Below, in pieces: positions 42,910-57,057 of a stretch of 64,000 nt of DNA. The position numbers were made by a program, and so were the translations under genes. Source of the DNA: Paraphysomonas bandaiensis (lineage: Eukaryota; Chrysophyceae); contig CBFFRP010000430.1 of the NCBI GenBank assembly GCA_965644295.1, positions 1 through 64,000 of the forward strand. Direction: 5' to 3'. The notes beneath the pieces are model-generated. The model saw nothing but the letters and a program-made list of their open reading frames with translations. It was not told the DNA's origin and searched no databases. The first letter of the stretch is position 1. Each line of letters starts with the position of its first letter.

Positions 42910-45900
42910 CTAATACTCCTCCCCTTCCACTTCCTTACTTCCGAAGTACGTTTTCCATATCGCTATTTTCTTCATCACATCCTCTAATTCATTCTCAGCT
43001 TCAGCCTTTTCCCGAAGCCAGGATATCTCTAACCTCTTTTCGTATTGCTTCAACTCCGATGGCCTGATATTGTGATGAATTTTCTCTGATGGGTCTCTGG
43101 TTGCCAGAGCTTCTAATTCTTTGGTTAACTGAATCTGTCTGTGATAGAAGTAGCCCAATACCCAAGCGAATCTCTTCTCCAAGCGGTTTCGAAAACCTAC
43201 AAACCTATCAAGCGCTGGATTCGCTTTGGCTTCATCAGAAAGATGGAAATGACTTCCCTTGGTGTACTCTACAGTCAAATCCGTAAATTCATTCCAAAAC
43301 CGAGTTGCTTTAGAAGCACTTTCCTCCTTTACTTTTTTCAAACCAGCACGATACATGCCTTGGTTTCTGAGCGCCCAACAACGTGCATTGTAGAAATTTT
43401 CTAAACCAGGGTAAAGTTCACTCGCAAGCTCCTCATTCTCAACGAGTTGCGATATTGCTTCGTTTTCAATGACTTTTGCAGCGCATACATGCGTCCCAAA
43501 TACATTATCTTCTTTAAATTTTTGAGCCATTTGAGAGGTTTGATTCATTTGTGTCTTAGAATACTCCTCGGAGAAGAAATTACGCCAGTGCTTAGCGTAC
43601 TCCTCCCACTCCAATTCTGCAGCAGTACACATACCATTAAGGATTTTGAAGGCATTTAGAGCGGTTTCCTCTGGAAAACTGTTTTGGAATTCATTTGCTT
43701 TGCCCATATCTTTCTGGTCCTGGGCACTCTGCATTTCACTCGGGTGAAGTCGTGCCCAGCAAATAGCAGCAGCTCTAGATGCGAAATCGCTATCACCTGC
43801 TTCATCATCCACTAATTCCAACGCGATTGACGCTATATCAGGCTCATCAGCATATTGTTCTCCAAACTGAGTTGACATCAAAGCCTCAGCCTCAAGTATA
43901 TCGTCGACATGTTCTTTCGCCCATATAGCTCCTTGCTTCCTCGCCAACTCAGACATTCTCCAATTCACCTTCGACTGTATCGCCATCTTCGCACACTCTT
44001 CGGGGGGGCCCCATATTTCCTCCCACTGACCGCAAGCTTTTTCCGTCTCCATGCGATTAGCTTCGTCCTTCCATCGCTTCCACACCAACACATACAAAAA
44101 TTTTCTTGTGATACGCTTTCCGTCCATCATTGTCCACTGAGTAGTTTCCAGGGTTTCGTGATAAAGATCATTCAGTCTCAACACAATGTTTTCGACGCAA
44201 CTGTCCATAACTTTCTTTAGCTCCGTAATGGTGAGTTCTTTCTCGCCTGGGTCAATAGAATAACCCAAGCCTACGTCATTTTCAATATATCCTTGCTGTT
44301 GCAAGTACACCTCCTCCTCTATCCAATCTCGGATCTGTGGCTTTGGCATCTCCTCCGGCTCCTCCTCAGGGACATCCTCGCCTTTCGCAAGAAGGGACAA
44401 TTTAAGATTTAATTTCTCTTTAGCAATCAAATCTTCAACACCACCCAGTAATCTCTCCATTGCAGCCTCAACAGAGAGTCTGTCTCTCTCATTCTCAATT
44501 TTGCGTTCTAGCAACTCATAATAGTCCATATCCCTCACTTCTCTTTTCCCTAATTCGTAGCTGTCAGACACGAATTTTAGAAGGTCGTACGCATCAGCCA
44601 TCTTTTTCTGCAAAACTTGCAACTCAGACTGCTTTGTTGTCAATCCACGCTTGTAAATATCCAACTTCCCGCCCAACGCATTCTGCTCATGGTGGAGTTT
44701 ATTATGCATTGTCCGTAGTCTGTAGGCCGCATAGCGCTTAGCTTCTGTACTCGTCCGTTGCGGAAGCATATCACGTGCCGCCATCATATACGGGTAATTT
44801 GTTTTCACAAAATCAATTAGATATGGAGCAGCCACTCCCAAACTCTCAACATAGTAACTGTCCCTTCTGAACCTCGGATCAGCTAGTATGCGTGGCAAAT
44901 TTTGGTCTTTTTCTTCTGATTCATGTGCGTGCGCATACACGTCATACGATTCCATCATATGAACTAGCTTGCAGTCATACGTATGCCTCAAAGCCTCATC
45001 ATCACCATTCAAACTGTTAAATATATAATCTGAAATGAGCATCTGTTGAACCTTCCACTCTGTAGGCAAATCCAGCAAGAAAGACACAGCATCCATAATC
45101 TTTTTTAGGAAAGGGGGTGGAGATCGATAATTTTTTAACTTGAACCACTCGTCTTTGTCAACCTCTTTTAAAGCTTCACATGCAGCTCTGAACCTCTCTC
45201 GGCGTTCCAGCTGGTCATCGATCCAGAATTGCTCAGTTATTTGAGACTCTTCTTCTACGACATCCATACTCTGACGAAACTTCTTCATCAGAGCTACTTT
45301 CTCAGCTTCTATCTTTCTGGACTGCTTCATTACAGAATCGATATCTTTCTTAAATATTTCGATTTGGGACTTCTTTTCTCGTATTCGGGGCATTACAATA
45401 TCCAACGTCTCCCTCGCCTCACGCATTTTGTCATTTCCAGTTAATACACCTCCCTCAGTCCTGAGCTTCAAAAGAATTTTTTGAACTTCGGGGTGTTTGG
45501 TATCGATTCCCCTTGGAGCATCAGGCAGGTACCTCGTCAGCAACATCGCATACACACCGTCAAAAGCCTTCCTATCTTGCTCAAATAGTCTGATAAACTG
45601 CTTTGTCGATGCTGGGTTTATAGACTGCCCAATCCACTGTACAAAATTACCCATATTGTATTGACCCAAACAAACCTCATATGATGTCTCTGTAACATCG
45701 TCAACTTGAACAACTTTCTTAACGACATGGTCCCCATGCATCAGATCATCAACGAATTGACCAAAGTATTCAGTTCCTAATCGATCAATAAATATCCCAG
45801 TTCCGTGCCTCTTACCCATTTTAAATTCGCCTGTGTACTTGCTTCCATTGTTGTAGATCAGCTCTCCTTTACCATCGAAGTAGTCCGCTGAAAAGTTGCC

Positions 45901-48900
45901 TCGATATACGTCTCGCATTTTCGATATATATAACCCTTGTCCTTCTTGATGGTTGTGAGCAAAGCGGCCAATATAAGCACTTCCATTAGGCCACCACATT
46001 ATCCCATCTCCATGCCTCTTATCGTCATCAAAATTTCCCTCATATATCCACCCTTCACTTGATTTAAGCATCCCATGACCATATCGCTTCCCTACATGCC
46101 ACTCTCCTTCGTAAACAGAGCCATCACTGTAGTGGAATACACCGACACCGTGAAACTTTTCGTCGACAAAATTTCCTTCATACGTTTCACGAGTGAGAGG
46201 AAGAGTAAGTTTGAAGCAACCTTGAATATTTTCAGGGTCAAAATGATTGTCCACATTTACGCCTTCAAAGACTCTCCCATCAGCACAAGTAAATATCCCC
46301 CAGTGAGTAGAAGAGCGGACATTGGGATGTACCCTCCCCATCATGTCCACGGCACTTTCCTCTATGTAAGGTCCCTCATAGTAACTTCCACCAACATAGC
46401 GGATGGTAACTATCCCATCGCAGCGTCCTGATATAAATGTTCCTTTAATAGAACCGTATATAGTCCACCGACGACGACGAGTCTGAGTTCTTGGGTTGTA
46501 GGCTGGTAATGTCTTCAGAGGATATCGATCAGGAAACTCGATGACAACAACCGTTGGATTTGTCACTCGCTTAATATTAACAGATTTCCCCCTCTTGTTT
46601 GTGACCGCACACACGTACAACCCTTCAGTGACAATTATTACACAAAAACAAAAGATTACTCGGAACTCTACCTTCTCCGTCAAACATGTTCACATACTGC
46701 ATCCCCAATTTTACTTCATATCGAGCCATGCGAAGTTCTTTCAAAACGCCTTCGGCATTAGCCACCTGCTCTTCCATTCCTGGAAGCATCGCTAGCAATG
46801 CTTCATCAGTTGAGCTACGCATTTGAGCCATTGTCTCTCTATGTTTCGCTAACTCTTTCGCTTGCTTGGCTTCTGTATCTTTCAGCATTCCAAGTTCCTC
46901 GCAGTATTTACTTATCTAATAGATGAATAAGCCACATTTCATGTACATGAGATACACAAACCTCCTTGTAGTCAAAGTTATTCCCACAGTTCATGCATTT
47001 CACTTGGTACGCATTCTTTGGTGAATTTCTGCAAATGTTCTTACAAACAGTGCAACGATAGGACCGTGTACTGTTAGAAAGAGGACACAGCAGTGGAATG
47101 TTTATCACATTACTCGTTTCTCCTTTCAAAGCTTGGCCATTTTTATACCACTGAAATTTGGGAAGTGGCCATCCTTCAGCCTCGACTTTTAGCTCTACCA
47201 TTTTTGTCTCGCCAATCTTGGGACCAACAGGAAGTACAATGGAATCTGGCTGTTTCAATATTGTAGCAGACTCTGAAAATTTAAAAAAATAAAACAAACT
47301 CTGGTGCTTGATACTACTTACGTTCTCTTGCCCTTACAAAGCGGATCTGTCGAACTGAAATATTGTTTTCATCGCCGTAATTCTCCTCGAAACAAACTTT
47401 AAAGTACTTCGATATTTTCGACTTGAAGGGAAACTTGATCCAATGAAAGCCTTTTTTCCGAGGGAGTGGAATTTTCGAGTAAAGCATCACGTATTCCTTC
47501 GACTTTTTATCAAGGACAACACCAATACTAATGAATTTAGGTGAAGCCTCGTACGTACTCAACATGACCCATACAGCATCTATGGCCTCTTTAATAGGAA
47601 GTTCTACTCTAATCTCAGCCTTCGTTGTCGAATCAACGACCCACATGGTGTGAGATTGCCGGTCTAAACATAACTGCGGACTGTGCAATGGGAGAGATGG
47701 TGAGTGCTTGAGTACTCTTACATTTCTTATTGTGCGGATATCTAGTTCGGCCATTCTAGCACGCCACTGGCGAAACGCACATTGAATCATTACAATACTC
47801 TTTCTTTCCAGTCTCATGTGATTCACACGTAGTCTGGCCATATTGTAATAAAACAACGCTTGTATCACATATGCAGCTTGATGCTGTTTTTGGTTCCGTC
47901 GTCTAAATATACGTTGAAATTTAGCGATCGCTTCCGTTATTCGAATTAAGAAGTTTCTCTCATTACGAGCAATATATTGCCTTGCAAAGCATTGAATTGC
48001 AATGACAGCAAGATTAACTGATGCCCTCATATCAATGCCAGTGTCAATATGAATATACCCTTCGCGTGGAACAGAGGCGTACATATCAATCACCTCTTCG
48101 CGAGATAAATATTTCGGTACACTGGACGGAAATATCACATTGACAAAATCATCCCTCTCACGTAAAGATGATTTACTCATTTCCTCCTCCGCCGTCATCG
48201 CGGGGGGATATGCAAGAACGAAGACAAGCCCATATTTCACAGTCACTAATCTCATGTAGCGTATGGTTAAGAGCTTTCGAAATCCTCTTTCGGTAATACG
48301 CCGATTTCTTCTCAAGTAATACTCCGAGTCAATACCATACGTATCAATCCACGACGATACCGGCTCTGGTTCAGGCAGGTCAAATGAGAGTCGCCGAGAT
48401 AATGACTTAGATACTGAGCTAATTCCAGATGCAGTTGATCCATCGTCGCCATCACCCCCATCCATCGATTGACTGCCAACATTGTCAATTTCATTGTTTT
48501 TTCTTCGATCTGCACGAATAGAGGCAATCAAAGCAGCCCGTTTCTCAACTTTTAGCTGATCAACATATATTTTCGCTATCATCTTTCGTCCAATGCGCTG
48601 TATGGTAACAGCTGATTTATTCAGTAACTTTCTCCTTTCAATGCGCAGCCGCTTCAAAAGTTTTTCGGCATTATACATGCGCGCAATTGCCTGAATTCTA
48701 ACGGCGGCATCTCGTTCTCTTACTCGAATTTTGAAAATATTTCGAGCAATACGAATTCTCACACGCTTTTGTATTTTAAGAGCAGCTCGGAATCGTCGTA
48801 ATCGACGCTTAAATTCTTTACGAGCCAAGCGCCTCCTGCACGCACTTGTTATTTTCACTGCCACAGACTTGATATATTTCATCTTGACAGCTCTTTCTTC

Positions 48901-51900
48901 TGCCTTTTTCGTTGCCAACGTAAGAGCTGCCAACCGTCTAGCCCAGGCTTGTAGCTTCACAGCAGCTTCCTTCCGTGCCTGAATCCCAGCAATGTCATCA
49001 TCGTATGTCCTATCCGTCCACCTCATCTGGAGCTCAATTTCTCCTCTATCAAAACCTTCCTCTGCATTGATGTCTTCTCCCCTGAGCTGGTACGTTTTCT
49101 TGTGCCATTGACCGTCAGCGACCTCTTGTAATGATATTAAAATTTGTCCCAGAAAGTCATCTTCCCCAATGTAATCCTTATCTTTAACCACTATATTTAA
49201 GCCGGCATTTGGATTTGTAACGTCTATTTCAAATTTTTCGTTCCAGACTGGATTGAGATTTCCCCATATAACTGTAGTAGATAAGTTCTTTCCGTTGCAC
49301 GTTATTTCACAGAACGGGTCACTGGTGCTGATGTCAGCGGCATTCAAGTGACGTGCGCACAAAATCGTCAGATGTAGTACCTTGTCTTCTCGCGAAAATC
49401 CCCATCCGTCGAAAAACAACACGATTCCTTCCCCGTGAGGATAAAGGGGAGTAATGGAAGGAAGACCTTTCCATTCTCCTTGATACATCTGCACATTCGG
49501 AAACCTTACGTGTGGACTCCCATAAAATGAATTGAATTTGTACGTGCTTAGACCAGTCACAACACCAGATTTTTTGGAGAATTCTCTGATGCCCCTGCTC
49601 CCGCACATGTCTTTCAGTCTCAGCATACTCCTGTAAGAGTACCCACACATGACCTTGAAAAACATCATCATCTTTCTTGCTTTCGTTATCTTCTGCCATC
49701 CCACAATGAAAGGTTTTTTCCTGGGATCAATAGCAGCTTTTTCCAAAAACTTTATGCGTTGTTTGTATTTCTCCGCGCCCTCGAATCTTATGGCCGGACC
49801 AACTTTCCCTTTATACTTCAACGCTAGCAGTCGTGCGGACTGCACAGTATACCTCAATTCATCGAACAAAATATTATTCAACGGTCGAAGTCTAAGCTTT
49901 CCAGTGGCAAAGTAAGTCTGGGTTGTGAGAGTGTTCGTGCTTTGCATAAGAGATATAAGCGAGCGTTGTGCATCCGCACGCCGCATCCACATCTCAAAAC
50001 GACGCTTACTAACTCGTCGTCGGGCAGCATATCGACGATAAGCAAGCTGAATCTTCCAGGCAGCAGATATCCTCTCAATTGAGAATTCAGGCTCTTCACT
50101 TCCTGTAAACAACTCCTTCCTACGATTTTTCAGATATTTCGTTGTATCAGGCCTTTTCTCTATTCGATGTAAAGGCTGAGGTTTATCCATGTAGTAAGTT
50201 AGTCCATCTGTGGTCATATGTACAAACGTTTGACGGGGCATGTTATCTAGTTTGACTTCATAGAGGGGCTGACCAGGAACCGATATATCCACTCGAACAA
50301 TAACGCCAGTGTAACCATAGAACTTGTGCATGGGCTGGATGACCAGCACAGCATCATCTCTTCTTAAAGCGATGCCCTTCAAATTAAAATATTTTCTACG
50401 GGCATTTATTACCAAGACCTTATTTCCTTTGGTCTCTCGGTAGATATTACGCTCACGCTTCAATATTTCCAGAAAATCTTTAAAATCATTGTAAGTTTCG
50501 TACAGCAGCTCTTTTAGACGGTAATTGAAAGTTGTCGGTTCCAATCCAATTGTATCTAGGTATTTCGACAGCTCTAATTGAGCTGTTCGCTTCTTGTAAC
50601 CAAACAATCTCAACACGATTCCTCGTTGTCTTCTTGCTGCTTTATATCGATCCATGTGAACGCGATCTCTTCTGACCGCATCGAGCAGTAGACGCGCCAA
50701 TCTACCACGATAGTACCGCTGAATTGTAATAACATGACGGTCCCTCTCTCTCATCACTTTAAGAACGGCTACACGTTTTCTGGCTTGAACTCCCCTCACC
50801 AATGCTTGAATAGTCGTTGCGGCACGGTTTCGCATCAGCTCTTTCTGTGCAGCTGCCCGAATCTCACGTTCATATGCTTTTCTAATATCTAACATTTCGT
50901 TAAAAAATTTCTTTCCCCTATCACGTGCAATCACAACAGCAACGGCATTAGCAATTTCACGCCCTTTCCAACCACGAAAACATCTCTGAATTGCCACAGC
51001 ATTGGTATCGTGGTACATAACATATCTTGTTTCCGCCTCAGCTTCGCGCATTAGATTCAGTTCATCTTCTTGTTTCTTTCTTTCAGCAGCTACATACCGT
51101 TTTATCTTCAATTTCAGTCGCTTCAGAGCCAAGGCTCGACGTGCAAAATTCTGAAGAACCTGCGACGCCCATATAGCAGCGATCTTAAACTTTCTAAATT
51201 TCATTCTCTGGGTGAATCCTCGAGCAACAGCTTGAAACAGAGTGATTCTTCTAAATAACGTCTCCAGCCTTTCTTTCTTCCTGGCTTCTGCAGCTGCAAC
51301 TCTTTCGGCAGCCTCAGCTGCCGCCTTGGCAGCTAATTCCGGGTCTATAACCTCGGAGCCACCTTCATCCTGTACTTCGAGCTCAGGTATTTCTTCGTCC
51401 GCCCCAGCCAGAGCATCTAGATCGTTCGCTAACTGCTTCTTGAATTCAGTGGCTTCTTCTAGGTGCTGAAGGAGTCCTCGAAATCCTCTACTCTTCAGAC
51501 GCATCGTGTACTTACCCCACATGAATTCCTCTAAATTGCGAGAATGAACTGTTACGCGCCTCCAGCCGTGCATAACGAATGTTTTGTATTTTTTCTCACA
51601 TGTATAAGTCGCCAAGGCATTCATCATGTTCCAGTTCTTTCTGCCAACACAACCTTTCTTCAAGCGTACCATACACATTTGTAAATGGAAAAACCTTGCC
51701 TTCTTATATATAACTTTATAAAGCTTCTCCAAAAATATGTTTCGCCTAAAGTTTTGCAATCCAGTTCTATATGGTCGAACTTTGAGGAACTCAAGCAAAC
51801 TGATCAGGTTAGTTTTATCTTGAAGACGATTCGTCCGGTGTTTCTCCAATCGTCGACATCCAATCACTTTCCTCCACTTCATCAATCCTTGATCACCGCG

Positions 51901-54429
51901 CTTCTTCAGTCTATATTTTAAGTGTCTCTCATCCCTATACCATACAAGTGAATTGAAAACTTTCGAGCATACACGTGACATAAATGTGCTATGAAAGAAA
52001 TCTTTAGCCATTGGGGTAAGTGCTTCTGCCTTCATAGCTCGTACATAATCGTCACAGAATGCAATCCACCCGGGTATCACCAACTTTGTCCACCGGAAAT
52101 GTTCCACCATTCCACGCTGCACGGACTGCCGTATAGAATTGTGGGACTCTATGGCAACACACTGCATGAACATAGTGACAAGCTTGCGATTCGTGTTATA
52201 CGTGTCTCCTCTTAGGCTTTTCCATGCACGCATCATTCGTGTGAGAATATTCTCCTCCCACACCGCCGCCGCACATTCGCAATACTTCATCTCCTTCTGA
52301 AGAACCTTCTTGTGACATAGATCTTCGAAATATCTCCGCACGATACGTTTGTGGTACCGCACCAACACCTTGTCGATCCTTATTTGTAGTGATTCTTTCG
52401 ACATCTTCGCAAACATAACTAGCGCCTTGAAGCTCCTGACACGTGTCCTACCGATGTTGTAATTCTTTGCGATTGTCATCTTTTTTAACATTCTGTTATT
52501 GCTATACACTTGACCAGCGGCAACTATCCGTCTACCAGCTACTAACTTCTTCATCACTTTCGTCCTGCTCAATTTCATTCGCATTATACTTTCAATTTTA
52601 ATCGCCCAGTAATGCTTTTGCTGTTCCCGCATTTCCTCCTCCTCTTTCGCCTTGTCGGCGCATCGTCCAAGGTATTGTTTATACGCAGTTTGTACAGCTC
52701 TCGCCGCACTTTCCTTTCTCGTTTGAGTAAATATGTCCCTGAATCTCTCCACAGCAGCACGGTCAGCCTCCTTCGCCTTATATCCCAAAAATGACTTGTC
52801 CTGGACAAATGAAAGAGAAGGATGTGGGTGCCACATGTCTTTGATACTAGGCATAAGCTGGCTACAGCCAGTAAAATTCATAACACGACAAAATACGAAA
52901 TGATCCAGCAGAACGTATACACCATCTGGGAGCAATACAGGGTTGTTTTGCAATGACAGGTAAAGACATGAGGTCTTCGCAGCTGCGGCCATCCTAAAAA
53001 CAACATTTCCAAGTTTTGGAGTGTGAAGAGCTATGCTCGTGTCATCCAGCACCAGGCTCGTCAGTGGGCTGCAGGAAAAGCATGCAAGTAGAGACCCATC
53101 GAGCTCTTTAGGCGACCGAGACAAATCCAACTTAGAAAGCCGTAGATGGGCACAGCGGGCGTATCCTAAATCTGAAATATTTTGACAGTCATTGACTACG
53201 AACTCCTCTAGATTGCGGCAGATTACAGGTATACACCGGAGGTCCCTGTCATTTAATGTACTGCTACCGATCAGGGATAATCGCTTGATATTCGGCACAT
53301 TGCTGCATATGGCCTCCACAGCTAGGGTCCCGAACTGCATATTCGATAGTACCAGCTCCTCAAGGTCAAGACAGCAGCTGATAGCTTCGGCAATATGACT
53401 GTCTAACAGATTATCTAGTCCGCAAAGGTGTAGACACCGCATGGACTCCAAGTGATGACACAGAACGTCTACAAATTCGCTAGGAGGGAAAGGATAAGCG
53501 GTCGGTCCAATGCGTAGATCACGAAGGTCGTTCATACCTTCGGTATGCTTGAGTCCCTCAATCAGATCTAATTCTTCGCACTCCCGCAAATCCAGTGTCT
53601 CAAGGGTGGGAGAAGACAGAGACACCATCGCCAGCAGCTCCGGACCTATGTTGGGATTGCCTCTGAGGACTAGTTCCCGCAAAGTAAGAGCACGTGTGTT
53701 GCGCTGCCTTCCCCATGCAACTTTGCTTTCGTATATGGATGCCAACGCATCTGTGGTAACCTTTGGACAGTTGCACAAATTAACTGATTCAAGCGATGAA
53801 CTCTTTCGTAATAATGCCTCCACGCCATAGTCTGTAACAGCCATATTGTGCCGCACACAAAGTGAGGACAAATGAACTCGTTTTGAAAGCTCGACCAGGC
53901 CAGAATCGGTGACACCACGACAGCAAATAATAGCCATTCTCTTTAGGTTAGGACACTGACGGCTAACTTGAAATATAGCAATATCGGTGATTTTAACATA
54001 TTCGAATTCCAGGCACAGCACAGTCTTAGAGCATTTAAAAGTAAGTTGTTCGATCATTTTATCATTTACCCACGAGCACCTCGAAAATTTGACAGTGTGT
54101 ATCATACTACTGCACGCAATGATCTTCTTCAGAGTTTTCCAGCTCATTAAGTCACAATTTTGAATGTTGATCTCCACTATTTTTGGCCCGACGAATTTAG
54201 CCAGCCATGAGCAAAAATCGGATGATAATGGTGGAACAGCATTCATATGCAGAGCAACTTCAGGATAAGCCGAAACTTCATTCAAAAGAGCGTCTCTATT
54301 AATATTTCCAGCCCAGTTACTTAACTCTAACGTTAATGTTGTCAGCTGTTTATCCCTTCCAAACTTTCTGCTCTCTATACATGTGCCATATATGAATGCA
54401 CTATCAACGATATTGTTGAATGCACTCAT
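42910..54429 (-). CDS. Giant LRR/IQ/C2/Ig/MORN scaffold protein (4 exons, 3,791 aa)
   Basis: Exons 47322-54429, 46962-47272, 46672-46915 and 42910-46622, with introns of 49, 46 and 49 nt, form one frame. In order: AMN1-like leucine-rich repeats (about 60-560); long helical regions with many IQ motifs such as AVQTAYKQYLGR and AVAIQRCFRGWKGRE; an SH3/Tudor-like strand set (about 1340-1410); a C2 domain (about 1683-1790, STSDPFCEI and DKDYIGEDDFLG supplying calcium ligands); more IQ motifs; a domain near 2240-2365 of unknown fold; an Ig-like domain (Trp2411, closing DGEGLYVC at 2559) with a CxxC/CxxC zinc ribbon (Cys2443, 2446, 2462, 2465) and coiled coil inserted inside it; MORN repeats (about 2625-2850, YEGNFVDEKFHGVGVF); then coiled coils to the end. 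Calmodulin binding and a cytoskeletal or flagellar scaffold role are inferred. Confidence 0.85.
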
Positions 54430-55130
54430 AGTTTACTGAATCAGTAACAACACAACTATCAATACAGTAATCACTATACTAAAACAATAGGAATGATTCT
54501 AATCATATTCTCTTATTGAATAGTGTTAGAATCATGTTGTGAATAAGAGGAGAAGATACCTCTTTTGAATCCTTAATTAGATTCTAATTACTATCAGTCG
54601 ATGTGAGATATATCAGTGTTAATCTCTGCTATCATCGAGAACTTGTATATATATAGAGAGAGAGAGACGCAGACTTACATATAGACATACATACATATAC
54701 ATACATACATATACATACATACGGAGTGAGTGCTGCGTTTCATCTTATATGTATTGGTGTAGATGTATTATATACGGCAGTATACTGATGGAATACAGCA
54801 GTTGGTATACAGTGGAACCTTTCGGTTACTCTGCTGTGAGAGATTGTGTACTGATATACTGTACAGCAGTATATGTACTTCTACAGAGGGAATAAGACCT
54901 ACAAGTACAGACAACAGTACATATTAAACATATACTGTACATATAGCAGTACGTGTTCTCATAGAAGTACACATATATATAGTAAAATACAAGTACAGGT
55001 CTGTACATATATATCCATATATAGACGTTCATAGTAATCGTACTCACTCTTGTGCCTCCACATCACCGCATAATTACCTCAACAAACACCCACAATAAGA
55101 GCACCAAGAGGGTGTCTACATATTACACCA
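54430..55130. promoter_or_regulatory. Shared upstream region of giant scaffold and EF-hand genes
   Basis: A 701-bp gap between divergent starts. It holds a TATATATATAGAGAGAGAGAGA stretch at 54647-54668, a short CATA/CATATA array at 54676-54722, and many TACAG/GTATA words. Dual promoter use is inferred from arrangement. Confidence 0.4.
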
Positions 55131-55923
55131 ATGGCGGAGCGCCCCGCACGCCTCAGATCATTACGATCACTGCATGCGTTAGACAGTCCTGAATTAGCAA
55201 ACTATGTCGTTCAAGGTCTCGTATATTTATATATAGTTGACTATAGTAACGCCTGTCATACAGGGAGTCTCACAGACGAGCAACTGGCAGGGTTGACTGG
55301 TCTCACTGTCTTTCAAATTGGCGAGTTTCGTGAAATATTTAGACTAGTAGACAGAAATATGAATGGTTATATCGATACAAGTGAACTCAGACAGCTGATG
55401 CAGAGTCTACACTTCGATAGTGTCCTTTTGAGTGAAGATTTTTTCGAAGAGCTTATTAGAAGAGTCAAAGAGTTTACCTCTGCGGAGACATTGACTGAGA
55501 CTGAGCAGCAGGACATGCATTTTTCGGTAGGCCTGGATATATGTGAGACTATTTCTATATAATAACTGGAATGTTCAGTTTGATGAGCTCATGCTATGTA
55601 TACTGAAGCGCCCAACAGTGGACTACTCGAAACAAGATGTTATGGACGCATTCCAGACACTCGCGGGTAAGAATTGTGAACGGGGTACGATATCTGTGGA
55701 CAAGTTATCTCGCGCTGTGTATCGGGGCGCTGGCGGAATCGACCCCCTAGTAGCGGAGGATATAATGGCAATGATGGAACATTGTCCTGGAGGAAAAATT
55801 GACTACATGGAGATTATTGACCTCATGATGGGGGTTGAGAAAGATGGGGAGCCTACCACAGATATACATCCTAATCGACGTAGGCAAAAGGTGAAATCTT
55901 CAAAGCCACAACCCCCCGTATAA
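55131..55923 (+). CDS. Calmodulin-like EF-hand protein (3 exons)
   Basis: Exons 55131-55215, 55264-55526 and 55579-55923 give 230 residues. One EF-hand loop is canonical, Asp58 to Glu69 (DRNMNGYIDTSE), preceded by a helix typical of calmodulin/centrin (FREIFRLV). Later loops (GKNCERGTISVDKL and a region near FDELML) are degenerate, and the tail is basic. Intron 1 is exactly 48 nt with no stop, so it could be retained, adding 16 residues. It may act as a calcium-sensing light chain. Notably it lies between two genes whose products are crowded with IQ motifs, the usual binding sites of such proteins; partnership is inference. It is head-to-head with the giant scaffold gene. Confidence 0.78.
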
Positions 55924-57057
55924 TTATTTGTGCCCACATATATTGGTGTTAGTAGTTGTGTTGCAGTTGTTCTTGTTATTGACAATGAGGTGGACACGGT
56001 ATGCTATAAAGTTACAGCCTTAGGGGTCAACCCTGGTAGTTTATAGTCCAGCAATACTTGAAAACAGTATGGATCGGTATTCATTACCGATCATATTATC
56101 CTGTAGGGGTGTTGGGTTGTGACCTCAGTGGTGGTTTGATGTATTAATGTGTAGTGACTATAGCGTGATATAGGTGTAGCTTTTCAAGAAGTAAATAAAA
56201 TTTGTTCTTTGTTATTTAATCGCCTACTGGCGAAGTATTCCGTACTGCAAGCAAAACAATTCATGATGTTGATTCAAAACTGTTAGAAACATATGGTATC
56301 TAAGATAGTACTGCACTGCTTGCTGGCGACAATGTGGTAGCAGGTAGCAGTTGCATTTCTCTAGCCTCTAGCATATGTGGCAGAGTTTTGGGTCGTCATC
56401 TATCTAGGTGTACAGCCCTAACTACACGATATAGAGGTTAGCTAGATCAATGAATGCATGGTTAATACCAGAAACAGCATTTCACGTGCTTAAAGTATCA
56501 CAAATCTACCTCTTATAGACTTTTTGTCCCTTTCTTGCGTTGCATTGATATGATGTACAGCAGTATGCCAGTGTATGTAATCGCGATATAGAGTGAGTTA
56601 TTTACCGTTACACTTGTATCGTGCTGCTGCTGCTGCTGTCGCTAATTATAGCTGTGTATACTATCGACGAGGCATGCAGTATACGGAATGTATTCTATGT
56701 GTATTGATCACTAGCACACACAATATACAACAATATACGTATAAGCTCATATGTAGATGTATGTTACGTATATGCTCATATGTTACGTACTGCTGTATGT
56801 TACGTATAAGAGTATAAGTAGATGTATGTTACGCATATATATATATATATATATATGTATTAAGAGTAACTCCATTCACTGGATGTTCCAATCAAGACAT
56901 GTGCTGACTGATTAATGAACCCTTCCTTCTCCCTCATGTCTCATGTCCGGTAGATATCAGCTATCAGTGATATGATTAATCCATACAGTGTGTATTAATA
57001 CACACATACACACACACATATATATATAACCAACACACGAGAGCCACACTCACACTC
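55924..57057. other. Intergenic, nothing recognised
   Basis: No supported gene. There is a (CTG)n-like short run at 56622-56640 and dense TACGTATA/GTATGTTACG words at 56735-56860, plus a TATATATATATATATATATG run at 56838-56857, about 200 bp before the next gene's start. Confidence 0.4.

Noticed and set aside
55216-55263. In-frame 48-nt segment as part of the EF-hand coding sequence
   Set aside because: It starts GT, ends AG, is TA-rich and encodes a hydrophobic stretch at odds with its surroundings. I treat it as an intron, but retention cannot be excluded.
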